Shown here piece by piece: positions 1-6,679 of a stretch of 36,378 nt of DNA (position 1 is the first letter of the stretch; every line of letters starts with the position of its first letter). Location of the stretch: the IMG/VR virus record IMGVR_UViG_3300044691_000392, positions 1 to 36,378 of that record. One strand, 5' to 3'. Under the pieces are notes generated by a model, which was not told the origin of the DNA, ran no database searches, and was given only the letters and a program-made list of their open reading frames with translations. Made by a program: the position numbers and the translations under genes. Source of the stretch: a virus.

Positions 1-69
1 CTCATCTCGGGAAATACCGTGGTGGTGATGTGCAAGCACATCTCACCCGGCCCACCGTTCGGGTCCTGA
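1..69 (+). CDS. C-terminal end of an upstream gene (partial)
   Basis: Frame 1 is open from the first base to a TGA at 67-69 and encodes the last 22 residues of a protein, ending HISPGPPFGS. Its stop overlaps the next start as TGATG, the junction type seen throughout the window, which supports it as a real gene end. Too little is present to assign a function. Confidence 0.55.
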   Translation, partial: LISGNTVVVMCKHISPGPPFGS

Positions 70-356
70 TGTTCCTCGCCCAGGGCGCCGACTCGGCCTC
101 AGTCTTGATCCAGTACGGCGCCGTGGGCGTGCTCGCCATTGCCTCCATGGCTATCGCCCGGGTCCTGTTCAAACGCTTCGAGGAGACCCTGAAGCTCGAG
201 CGTGAGGGTCGGTCCCGCGCGGAGGACGAAGTCCGCACCCTGAACGCCCTGATTCGTGATCAGCACGTCCCGGCGCTGCAGCAGGCTACCGCTGTGATAG
301 CGCAGTCCCTGCGAGCGGCGCGGAGGGACGGCCGTGACCATGACGATGCCGCCTGA
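69..356 (+). CDS. Small membrane protein with coiled-coil tail
   Basis: A 95-residue protein with one hydrophobic segment at about residues 10-32 (VLIQYGAVGVLAIASMAIA region), followed by a charged helical stretch rich in Glu and Arg that could form a coiled coil. I chose the ATG at 69 because it forms a TGATG junction with the preceding stop; a GTG at 30 in the same frame is the alternative. Its place among lysis-region genes and its shape suggest an inner-membrane accessory or holin-like protein, but it matches no holin family I recognise. Confidence 0.6.
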   Translation: MFLAQGADSASVLIQYGAVGVLAIASMAIARVLFKRFEETLKLEREGRSRAEDEVRTLNALIRDQHVPALQQATAVIAQSLRAARRDGRDHDDAA

Positions 357-495
357 GCTCAACTCGGAGGAGATTTATCGGGAGGCCAAGAAGATGAAGG
401 GGCAGCTCCTAGAAGCCGTGGACCAGTTGAACGAGTTCGCCCAGGCCTTAGCGAAGTTGAGCGTTGAACAAGAACCGGGGGAGGATTCAGAGTGA
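334..495 (+). CDS. Short acidic helical protein
   Basis: This encodes 53 residues starting at GTG 334, which is preceded by GGAGG at a 7-base spacing; in-frame ATGs at 340 and 346 are alternatives. The product is predicted helical, rich in Glu and Lys, and ends in an acidic tail (EQEPGEDSE). It overlaps the previous gene by 23 bases and the next by GTGA, so it sits inside a coupled operon. I recognise no domain; function unknown. Confidence 0.55.
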   Translation: MTMTMPPELNSEEIYREAKKMKGQLLEAVDQLNEFAQALAKLSVEQEPGEDSE

Positions 496-902
496 CCGAG
501 CCAGACCCCAGCAACCTGCCGGCGGTAGCTAAGGAACTGATCATCACGATTGCCGGGCTCACCTCGGCCATCCAGGATCTCCTTCGGCGTACGACCCGGT
601 CGGAACGGCTCATCGCGTTCACCGTCATGGGGTTGATCCTGGATCTGTGTCTGACGATCGTCGCTGGGTTCCTGGTCTACTCGCAGTACTCGACCAATGC
701 GGCGTTGGACGACACTCGCAGCGAAGTGCTATGTCCGCTCTACAGCGTCTTCCTGGGCTCGTACAACCCGAACACCAGGGCTGCTGGGCAAGACCGCAAG
801 ACCTACGAAGACACGTTCCAGGTGATCCGCGCCGGCTACGCGCATTTGGGGTGCACCTCGCCGCTCGTTCCGCCAGCCATTCCTCACGCCGCACCGAAAT
901 AA
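492..902 (+). CDS. Single-span membrane protein, unknown
   Basis: A 136-residue protein starting at GTG 492 with a four-base overlap to the gene before. An N-terminal amphipathic helix (residues 10-35) precedes one transmembrane segment at about 40-64 (FTVMGLILDLCLTIVAGFLV). The exported C-terminal part carries two Cys (LCPLYS and LGCTS) that could form a disulfide if it lies outside the membrane. Position and topology suggest a lysis-associated or host-envelope role, which is inference only. Confidence 0.65.
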   Translation: MTEPDPSNLPAVAKELIITIAGLTSAIQDLLRRTTRSERLIAFTVMGLILDLCLTIVAGFLVYSQYSTNAALDDTRSEVLCPLYSVFLGSYNPNTRAAGQDRKTYEDTFQVIRAGYAHLGCTSPLVPPAIPHAAPK

Positions 903-1498
903 TGGGGCGCCACGACCGGAGATCCGGGCGCGTGGGATTACTGCTTGTTCTTGTCGCCTTAGCGGTCGGCTCGGTCGCTTTGATCATTCTGTTGGCCACA
1001 CAGCGCCAAGACGACGCCAAGAAAGCCGCCGTGGCGCAGGCCAACACCATCGCTGACCCGATCTTGGGGCTGTGCGCCCAGGGCGGCGACGTGGCGCAAC
1101 GCCTATCCGACGCCGGACTGTGCAAAGCGGCAGCCGTGGTGAAGGTCGGACCGCCAGATGGGCAGTCGCCCGGACTGACCCAGGACCAGGTGCAGGCCCT
1201 CGTCAAGTCGGAGTTGGCGAAACGCCCGACTCCGCAACCCGTCGGCCCCACCTCCACGCAGCTGGCGGGGGCGGTGCAGGCGTTCATCACCGCGAACCCG
1301 ACGTTGTTCAAGGCCCCGGCGCCGACCGCCGAGCAAATCCAGTCAGCGGTGAACACCTACATGCGGCTGCATCCGGTGGTGGTGCCGCCGCCGGTGGTTC
1401 CGCAGTATCAGGTGCCGGGCCTAGGTGGCTTCTCCGGTGTGCCGTCGTACCAGCCCGCCCCGCAGTGGCCGCCGAGCCGCACGTTCCACCCGCGCTGA
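902..1498 (+). CDS. Membrane-anchored protein with Pro-rich extracellular tail
   Basis: A 198-residue protein. A short basic N-terminus (MGRHDRRSGR) leads into a membrane anchor at about residues 11-33. A helical region with a Cys pair (GLCAQGG and DAGLCKAA) follows, then a long tail rich in Pro, Val and Gln (VVVPPPVVPQYQVPGL) typical of surface-exposed spacers. The start overlaps the previous TAA (TAATG). The topology suggests a type II membrane protein with its bulk outside the cell. No family is recognised. Last gene of its coupled set; the next 112 bases hold two hairpins. Confidence 0.65.
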   Translation: MGRHDRRSGRVGLLLVLVALAVGSVALIILLATQRQDDAKKAAVAQANTIADPILGLCAQGGDVAQRLSDAGLCKAAAVVKVGPPDGQSPGLTQDQVQALVKSELAKRPTPQPVGPTSTQLAGAVQAFITANPTLFKAPAPTAEQIQSAVNTYMRLHPVVVPPPVVPQYQVPGLGGFSGVPSYQPAPQWPPSRTFHPR

Positions 1499-1535
1499 TA
1501 CAGCGCCCGCTCACAGCCCCCGTCACGGGCCTAAC

Positions 1536-1589
1536 TCTCCCGCCCCCTCACTGGGGGAGGGCCCCGGACACCCTCGATTTGAGGTGTCC
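1536..1589 (+). terminator. Two hairpins in the 1499-1610 intergenic gap
   Basis: The first is GC-rich: CCCCC at 1543-1547 pairs with GGGGG at 1553-1557, and flanking CCC/GGG extends it. The second pairs GGACACC (1566-1572) with GGTGTCC (1583-1589) around a 10-base loop. Neither is followed by a T run, so they may attenuate, process or protect the transcript rather than fully terminate it. The strong SD AGGAGG of the next gene follows at 1597-1602. Confidence 0.45.
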
Positions 1590-1610
1590 GCTCACAGGAG
1601 GTAAAAGATC

Positions 1611-2645
1611 ATGCGACGTCTGCTGGTGGCCGGCTTTGCCGCTCTGGCGGTAGTGCTAGGTCTCGTTGTATCTACGGGGGTGGCTTCGGCCGCTCCGAGC
1701 CGTTCCATCTCGTGCGTAGGCGCGGACGCCACTTCAACCAGCTGCGTTCCGACCACGCCGAATGGGCACAAGCTCCCGGCCTGCACCATCACGACCCCGG
1801 CGGCTGGCGCGACCTGTTCGGATACCCTCGGTGTTCACCTCGGCGCGGGGCTCGGCTTCGGCGACACGGTCGGTGGCCCGCAGATCGACTGCACCGTCGG
1901 ACACCACCGCGTCGGCAACCACTGCGTTCCCGACGGTGTCGGCTTCCCCCACGACGGCCACGGCTACCCCGGCACCTGGGGTGGCCCGCGCATCGACGGC
2001 CGCTACCTGTGGCTCGACCAGAACCTGTCCCTGGACGTCTGCTCGGACACCACCTACGGCGGTTGGTACAACCGGTACTCCTCGCACCGCGACGGGTTCC
2101 TGCGCCTCCTGGGTGGTAACCCGAACGCCCGCTGGATGCAGCTGCACAGCTCTTCCTGTGGTAGCGGCGTCTCGGTGAGCAACGACGGCCAGTGCGTCAC
2201 CTACCGTCAGGATGCGCTGCGCTACGGCAACGACCTCAACGCCAACCGGCGTGACTGGTCCGGGCTGCGTCTGCGGCTGCTGTCCTCGCATCACGGGTGG
2301 AACGGGTCTGACCTGTCGCTGCTGTCACTCGGTGAGCGCAACGACTGGAACCGGCTGTCCGGCCTCGACCGGCAGCGGTTCGACAACTACAACCGGGTCT
2401 ACAGCCAGCTCCGCACCGTGTGCAACGACCCCAACCCGCCCGTCGTGATCGTGCAGGCCCCCGCTGCGGTGACCTACTCGGCAGCACCGGCCGATCCCAG
2501 CACCACGGCTCCCAGCGCTGATGACGGTGCCTCGAAGCCGCTAGCTTCAGCTCCGCTGAACTCGGCCCTACCGGCTCCGGCCGTAGCGCCAAGCAACGGT
2601 GGCGACAGTCCCGCGTTCGTGCTGGCTCACGCGCGGGCTGTCTGA
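1611..2645 (+). CDS. Secreted Cys-rich protein, unknown function
   Basis: A 344-residue protein with a clear Sec signal peptide: basic MRR, a hydrophobic core (LLVAGFAALAVVLGLVV), and a probable signal peptidase I site after VASA at about residue 27. The mature part contains about ten Cys, many Gly, His, Asn, Trp and Tyr, and ends in an Ala/Pro/Ser-rich low-complexity tail (from about residue 280). This fits a disulfide-stabilised extracellular protein with a flexible C-terminus. There is no LPXTG motif or C-terminal membrane anchor, so it is not an obvious substrate of the sortase encoded downstream. The start has an excellent SD (AGGAGG, 8 bases upstream). Such a gene within a lysis/virion operon could alter the lysogen surface or be a secreted moron product. 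Confidence 0.75.
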   Translation: MRRLLVAGFAALAVVLGLVVSTGVASAAPSRSISCVGADATSTSCVPTTPNGHKLPACTITTPAAGATCSDTLGVHLGAGLGFGDTVGGPQIDCTVGHHRVGNHCVPDGVGFPHDGHGYPGTWGGPRIDGRYLWLDQNLSLDVCSDTTYGGWYNRYSSHRDGFLRLLGGNPNARWMQLHSSSCGSGVSVSNDGQCVTYRQDALRYGNDLNANRRDWSGLRLRLLSSHHGWNGSDLSLLSLGERNDWNRLSGLDRQRFDNYNRVYSQLRTVCNDPNPPVVIVQAPAAVTYSAAPADPSTTAPSADDGASKPLASAPLNSALPAPAVAPSNGGDSPAFVLAHARAV

Positions 2646-2648
2646 GCC

Positions 2649-3440
2649 GTGACCAATGCCGACCCGCGACGGCGGCAACGGTTCGATACACGTCGGGAGG
2701 GTGGGACGCGAGGTTACGCTCGTTTTCTGCCCTCCCGGCAGTATCGACGGCCCAACAGTTTCCTTCTCGGCGGAGTCCGTCCAAGAACTCATCGCCGCCC
2801 TCGTGAGCGCAAGACGCACGGCCTGCGGATCCCTCTGGGCCTCATCGCCGCCTTCATCGCCATAGGCGGCTGCTCGCACCCCTCGGCACAGCTATCCCCG
2901 CCGAAGCTCACCTCACCACCGAGCTCCGCCCCGGCGCAGAACGCGCCAGACGTGTTCCCCACCGGGATTCGCATCCCGTCGATCAAGGTGAACAACAACC
3001 AGTTCATGCAGGTAGGACTCGTGGGGCCACCGTCCAGCCCGGAACTCGAGGTCCCACCACTGAGCGCACCCATGCTCGTGGCCTGGTACCGGGTGTCAGC
3101 AGTCCCCGGCGATCCGGGGCCGAAGCCGTCGATCGTCGAGTCGCACATCAACGGCAACGAGATGCAGGGCGGGTTCGCCAAGCTGGACTCAGTGAAGGTC
3201 GGCGACACCATCCAGGTCGACCGCTCAGATCAGCAGACCGCCGTGTTCAAGGTGACCGCGACCAACCTTTACAAGAAAGCCGACTACGACAAGTGGAAGG
3301 CGAAGGTATTCGGCAATGTCGACCGCCCGACCCTGAAGCTGATCACCTGCTCCGGAGACTACGACAAGGTCCACCGCAACTACCTCTCCAACCGGGTCGT
3401 CTCCGCCGATCTTGTACGTCTGCAGCCGAAGAGCCCGTAG
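2649..3440 (+). CDS. Class E/F-like sortase (transpeptidase fold)
   Basis: The C-terminal ~160 residues match the sortase beta-barrel pattern of actinobacterial class E/F enzymes. They show RIPSIKV at the barrel start, VPGDPG, then ESHING with candidate catalytic His166, a F-x-x-L-x-x-V-K-V-G-D-T motif, LKLITCSG with candidate catalytic Cys234, and SNRVV with candidate Arg249 (numbering from GTG 2649). Sortases cleave a sorting signal and transfer it to an amine acceptor at the cell surface. A hydrophobic segment at residues 62-75 ending IGGC could be a signal anchor or lipobox. The start is uncertain: GTG 2649 is the only standard start upstream of that segment, has no SD, and reads across another convincing frame (2656-2865). 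The family call is firm; activity and substrate are unknown. Confidence 0.75.
   Translation: MTNADPRRRQRFDTRREGGTRGYARFLPSRQYRRPNSFLLGGVRPRTHRRPRERKTHGLRIPLGLIAAFIAIGGCSHPSAQLSPPKLTSPPSSAPAQNAPDVFPTGIRIPSIKVNNNQFMQVGLVGPPSSPELEVPPLSAPMLVAWYRVSAVPGDPGPKPSIVESHINGNEMQGGFAKLDSVKVGDTIQVDRSDQQTAVFKVTATNLYKKADYDKWKAKVFGNVDRPTLKLITCSGDYDKVHRNYLSNRVVSADLVRLQPKSP
2656..2865 (+). CDS. Small protein overlapping the sortase N-terminus
   Basis: This 69-residue frame starts at ATG 2656, 11 bases after the secreted-protein stop, and from 2656 to about 2810 has clearly better G/C third-position bias than the sortase frame. Its core (REVTLVFCPPG, then TVSFSAESVQELIAAL) reads like a small two-strand-plus-helix domain loosely reminiscent of DUF397-type proteins. 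The last ~20 residues overlap the sortase signal segment and look like read-through. Either this is a separate gene whose end overlaps the sortase start, or one frame carries an indel. No function is assigned. Confidence 0.45.
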   Translation: MPTRDGGNGSIHVGRVGREVTLVFCPPGSIDGPTVSFSAESVQELIAALVSARRTACGSLWASSPPSSP

Positions 3441-3442
3441 CT

Positions 3443-3664
3443 GTGACGCCGGGGGAGCGGGCTTCATCGGCTGTGATCGGCTTCCTGGCGAGAGACCTAG
3501 GCCGGGCGATCTACCTGCAGCAGAAACACCTCAAGGCGGATGACGGCTCCTGTTTGGGGTGTCTGACGCAGATGGCTCCCACGATCAGGCCGTGCGTGAT
3601 CCTTCGCCTCGCGGATGAGTGCATGGCTAGGCAAATCCCCATGCAGCGGAGGCAATCTCCATGA
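3443..3664 (+). CDS. Small Cys-containing protein
   Basis: A 73-residue protein beginning at GTG 3443, two bases after the sortase stop, and ending with ATGA overlap into the next gene. A helical first half is followed by DDGSCLGCL and a later IRPCVIL. This H/D-C-x2-C...C arrangement resembles small metal-binding proteins common in actinobacterial genomes and phages, in which a WPC-type motif follows the CxxC. The Trp is absent here. Function unknown. Confidence 0.6.
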   Translation: MTPGERASSAVIGFLARDLGRAIYLQQKHLKADDGSCLGCLTQMAPTIRPCVILRLADECMARQIPMQRRQSP

Positions 3665-4014
3665 CTGAACGCCCGCACCCGCCCCAACCGCAACCCACCA
3701 CTCGCTACGTCACCCGCGTCGAGTTCGACCGGCGCCTTTCAGACCTCTGGTCCTACGTCCTGGGCCAGACGGGACAGATCACAAGATTAGGAGAAGGACT
3801 CATGGCTCAGCAGGAAGACATCGACGCCCTGACCGCCGCACTGGCGCAGGAAGACTCCGACCTCAACACCGCCGTCACCGGAATCCAGGCGGAAATCGCG
3901 GCCCTGCAGAACGCCAACCCGGCCCTCGACCTCACCGCGCTGACCGCACAGGTCGACGCGACCGCAGCGGCCGTTGCCGCCGCCGCCGCGCTCGTTCCGC
4001 CGGTCGCTGGCTGA
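3661..4014 (+). CDS. Coiled-coil protein, possible dual start
   Basis: A 117-residue protein. Residues 1-14 are Pro/Gln-rich, residues 15-47 form a basic helix, and residues 48-110 form a heptad-like coiled coil (DIDALTAALAQEDSDLN) ending in an Ala-rich segment. A second in-frame ATG at 3802 has its own SD (AGGAG, about nine bases upstream), so a 71-residue coiled-coil-only form may also be made. Short coiled-coil proteins next to lysis or tail genes are common in actinophages, but their roles are mostly unknown. Confidence 0.65.
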   Translation: MTERPHPPQPQPTTRYVTRVEFDRRLSDLWSYVLGQTGQITRLGEGLMAQQEDIDALTAALAQEDSDLNTAVTGIQAEIAALQNANPALDLTALTAQVDATAAAVAAAAALVPPVAG

Positions 4015-4035
4015 CCTACCTCTTCACCCCCTCGA

Positions 4036-4110
4036 CCCCAGCCCTAGTCTCGAGCGCCGTTCGTCTCCTGTCGGTGGCTCGGGGCTGGGGCTGGCCCAGT
4101 TACAGGAGAC
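4036..4110 (+). promoter_or_regulatory. Interleaved stems (possible pseudoknot) over the SD of the peptidase gene
   Basis: CCCCAGCCC at 4036-4044 is the perfect complement of GGGCTGGGG at 4082-4090. GTCTCCTGT at 4063-4071 is the perfect complement of ACAGGAGAC at 4102-4110. The order 5'A-5'B-3'A-3'B is that of an H-type pseudoknot or of two competing hairpins. The 3' arm of stem B contains the AGGAG Shine-Dalgarno of the gene starting at 4115, so forming it would hide the ribosome binding site. A regulatory role is inferred from the complementarity alone. Confidence 0.5.
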
Positions 4111-4114
4111 TCGA

Positions 4115-5038
4115 ATGGCCAAGAAGGTCAGCAAGAAGCTCGGCCGGCTCCCCAGCGCTCCCCGCGACCTGGTCCGGAGCATCCCGCTGAAGAGCGTCCT
4201 CAAGGCCGGATACACCGGGACGGTGCCGGACGTGGTGGCGTACGTGCCGGACGCGGTGAACCTGCCCATGGATTCGAACGACCAGCTCGGCGACTGCACG
4301 GCCGCCGGCGCGGCCCACGTTGAGACCGCCCTGTCGCAGTTCGGCCAGGGAGCTCCGGTCGTGGTGTCGGACGCCGACGTGATCAAGTTCTACAGCGGCT
4401 CCACCGGCTACGTGCCGGGCAAGCCGAACACCGACCAGGGCGGCGACATGCAGACCGTCTTGAAGTACTGGAACGCGACCGGCATCGCCGGTCACAAGAT
4501 CGCTGCCTACTTCGCGGTCGACCCCAAAGACTTCGACGAGATGCGCGCCGCGCTGTATCTCTTCGGGAACCTCTACATCGGATTCAACTGCACCCAGGGC
4601 TTCGAGACCGCGTTCGACAAGGGCACCGTCTTCGATGTCGTCCGTCGGGACCGCGTGCTCGGTGGGCACTGCGTCGCCGTCCATCAGATCACCAAGGGCG
4701 GCACCATCAAGGGCTCCACGTGGGGCGGCTACTTCGAGATGACTGAGGCGGCGTGGACCGCGTGGGTGGACGAGCCGTACGCTGTCGCATCGCAGGAGTG
4801 GATCAAGAACAACCTCACCCCCGAAGGCCTGGACGTCAACGCGGCCAACGCGGCGTACCTGCAGGTCACCGGCAAGCCGGGGCCGTTCATCTTCACCGGG
4901 CCGGTCACCCCGCCGCCGGTCCCCACTCCGACTCCCGTGCCAGCTCCGTCAGGTGACGCGGTCGCACTGCTGACCAGCCTGGAGTCGCAGATCGGCGCGT
5001 TCCTGTCCGCGCAGGCTCCGCCGGTCCACGGTCACTAG
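4115..5038 (+). CDS. Papain/C39-like cysteine peptidase, likely lysin component
   Basis: A 307-residue protein. Residues ~35-235 carry the order of a papain-fold cysteine peptidase: Gln57 and Cys61 in DQLGDCTAAG, then His185 in GGHCVAVH, then STWGGYF at 201-207, where papains have NSWG. The third catalytic position is thus Ser/Thr rather than Asn. A Pro-rich linker (residues 263-279) leads to a short C-terminal helix. In many actinophages a peptidase domain is part of, or adjacent to, lysin A; here the next gene is a lysozyme-like endolysin, so together they may form a split lysin that cuts peptide and glycan bonds of the wall. There is no signal peptide. SD is AGGAG at 4104-4108. Confidence 0.7.
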   Translation: MAKKVSKKLGRLPSAPRDLVRSIPLKSVLKAGYTGTVPDVVAYVPDAVNLPMDSNDQLGDCTAAGAAHVETALSQFGQGAPVVVSDADVIKFYSGSTGYVPGKPNTDQGGDMQTVLKYWNATGIAGHKIAAYFAVDPKDFDEMRAALYLFGNLYIGFNCTQGFETAFDKGTVFDVVRRDRVLGGHCVAVHQITKGGTIKGSTWGGYFEMTEAAWTAWVDEPYAVASQEWIKNNLTPEGLDVNAANAAYLQVTGKPGPFIFTGPVTPPPVPTPTPVPAPSGDAVALLTSLESQIGAFLSAQAPPVHGH

Positions 5039-5040
5039 CC

Positions 5041-6171
5041 ATGGCCGACTGGAAGTGGCATCCGGAGCGTGCGGAAGGCGACAGGTGGGTTGAAGCCGGC
5101 GCACCCGAGCCGGAGACGACGCTCCTCGCCGCAGCCGGTCCGGTGGACATCCTCACCGCCGGCGGCATCCTGCGGGCCACCGAGGTTGTCGAGCTCGCGG
5201 CGGCGGCCAGGTTGGACCTGGCCGCCGCCGCTGTCGTCCTCCTGAAGGAGTCGGGCGGCGGACGGAACGTGTGGGGCCACGACGGTGTCATCGTCGCCCC
5301 CAACACCTACGTCAAGGGCGCCCCGGTCACTGAGCAGGCATACCGCGCCTACCTCCAGGCGGTAACCGCTGGACGAGCTGGGCGGCAGGGCTGCGGTCCG
5401 CTGCAGCTCACTTGGAGCGGCTACCAGGCCCAGGCGGACACCCTCGGCGGCTGCTGGGACTGGCGCAGCAACGTCACAGTCGGCTTCCAAGCCCTGGCTC
5501 AGCACATTCGTAACAGCGGCCTGCGCGGCGGCTTCAGGGATTACAACGGCTCGGGCCCTGCGGCCGAGAAGTACGCCGACGACGCCATGGCTCGCTACGA
5601 CGTGTGGCGCGTGCGACTGGGAACACCCGACCCAATAGGTGGCGGCGTGACAGATCAGCAGATCGACGAAATCCACCAGCAGCTGCTCGGTGTCATGCCG
5701 GCGTGGGGCGGCGGTGTCACCGACGACAAGGGCACTCCGTACAACGCGCTCCAGTTCGCCATGCGGACCAACGTCGAGATCCATCAGACCGCCCTGATGT
5801 GCCAGCAGCTGTTGAAGCGAGCGCAGGCGAAACCGCCGCAGATGTTGGCCGAAGACGTCAACCGGATCGCAGCCACGGTGGCTAAGCACCCGGAGATCGC
5901 GGCGTCGGCCGCCACGGTCGCGTCGTTGGCCGCCGCCGGGGAGATCACGACGGTCTCGTTCTGGAAGGACAGTGCCGAGCGCGCCGCGAAGGCGTTCGCG
6001 GGGGCTGCGATCACGTTGTTCGGCGCCGGGCCCCTGGACGTGCTGCATATCGACTGGCAGTCGACGTTGAGCCTGTCCGCCGGCGCGGCCGTGGTGTCGC
6101 TGTTGATGTCGGTGGCGTCGTCGCAGATCGGCACTCCCGGCAGCCCGTCGCTCGTGAAGGGGAAGCCGTGA
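5041..6171 (+). CDS. Lysozyme-like endolysin fused to an r1t-type holin domain
   Basis: A 376-residue protein in three parts. Residues ~35-195 are a lysozyme/transglycosylase-like domain with the candidate catalytic Glu70 in LLKESGGGRNVWG, the usual E-S-G-G-G-x-N-x-(F/W)-G motif, and CGPLQLTW. Residues ~200-300 are a helical linker. Residues 306-373 match an r1t-family phage holin: FWKDSAERAAKAFA, LHIDWQ, a hydrophobic segment (SAGAAVVSLLMSVASS) and the typical C-terminus GTPGSPSLV. Endolysin and holin are normally separate genes; here they share one uninterrupted frame. It begins two bases after the peptidase stop and ends with GTGA overlap into the SNase gene. No SD is visible, so translation is probably coupled. 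Confidence 0.8.
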   Translation: MADWKWHPERAEGDRWVEAGAPEPETTLLAAAGPVDILTAGGILRATEVVELAAAARLDLAAAAVVLLKESGGGRNVWGHDGVIVAPNTYVKGAPVTEQAYRAYLQAVTAGRAGRQGCGPLQLTWSGYQAQADTLGGCWDWRSNVTVGFQALAQHIRNSGLRGGFRDYNGSGPAAEKYADDAMARYDVWRVRLGTPDPIGGGVTDQQIDEIHQQLLGVMPAWGGGVTDDKGTPYNALQFAMRTNVEIHQTALMCQQLLKRAQAKPPQMLAEDVNRIAATVAKHPEIAASAATVASLAAAGEITTVSFWKDSAERAAKAFAGAAITLFGAGPLDVLHIDWQSTLSLSAGAAVVSLLMSVASSQIGTPGSPSLVKGKP

Positions 6172-6554
6172 GCGTGCGCGTCTATCCAGCCATGGTGGTG
6201 TCCGTGCACGACGGGGACACGGCGACCGTCTCCGTCGACCAAGGTTGGTCGAACTCCAGGCTGTGCGTCATCCGGCTGTGGGGGATGAACGCGATCGAGC
6301 TCGCGCAGCCGGGCGGCCCGGAAGCCCGCGACCACTTGATGGCGATGCTGCCGGTCGGGCTGCCGGTCACCCTGATCTCTCACGGTTGGGACAAGTACGG
6401 CGACCGGACCGACGGGCAGATCATCCTCCCGAACGGGGTCGACACCGGCATTCAGATGATCGCCGACGGATACGCCGCCGCCTGGACCGGCAAAGGCCCG
6501 CGCCCGGTACCGCCATGGCCCATTCCAGTGCCCGCTTCGAAGGAAGGAAAGTAG
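6168..6554 (+). CDS. Staphylococcal-nuclease-like (SNase/TNase) protein
   Basis: A 128-residue protein starting at GTG 6168 with a four-base overlap. It shows the SNase pattern: VVSVHDGDTATV (Asp15 and Asp17, metal site), RLCVIRLWGMNAIEL (Arg36 and Glu44 as catalytic candidates), GGPEARDHLMAML, and KYGDRTDGQI with an Arg at the third active-site position. The family cleaves DNA and RNA with Ca2+. It lacks a signal peptide. Between the endolysin-holin and virion genes it may act on nucleic acid during lysis, or be structural. Family call fairly firm; role inferred. Confidence 0.75.
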   Translation: MSVRVYPAMVVSVHDGDTATVSVDQGWSNSRLCVIRLWGMNAIELAQPGGPEARDHLMAMLPVGLPVTLISHGWDKYGDRTDGQIILPNGVDTGIQMIADGYAAAWTGKGPRPVPPWPIPVPASKEGK

Positions 6555-6556
6555 CC

Positions 6557-6679
6557 GTGCTCTCTGTGAACCGGATCCTGGCCATCCTCGCCCTGCTGCT
6601 CTTCATCGCCAGCATCTTCTATGGATCTGTGGTGGCCGCCGTGGCGGGGATCCTGCTGGCCATCGCCGTGATCGTCTAA
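6557..6679 (+). CDS. 40-residue hydrophobic membrane peptide
   Basis: GTG 6557 follows the SNase stop by two bases, with GGAAGGAAAG just upstream as SD. The product is almost entirely hydrophobic (ILAILALLLFIASIFYG, then VVAAVAGILLAIAVIV), giving two short or one long membrane segment with a tiny Gly/Ser turn. The stop TAA shares its last A with the next ATG. In a lysis cassette a two-span peptide could be a second holin or antiholin; this is inference. Confidence 0.65.
   Translation: MLSVNRILAILALLLFIASIFYGSVVAAVAGILLAIAVIV

Noticed and set aside
625-1356. - strand frame of 243 codons in the left region
   Set aside because: Opposes two coupled + strand genes with good codon bias; the product looks random.
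1566-1589. GGACACC inverted repeat as a second repressor operator
   Set aside because: The arms contain the same GGACA core as the immunity sites, but one short pair in a hairpin context 24 kb away is expected by chance; treated as an RNA hairpin.
5035-6048. Long - strand frame opposite the endolysin-holin gene (337 codons)
   Set aside because: Mirrors the codon bias of the real gene; no domain, and its direction conflicts with the coupled rightward operon.
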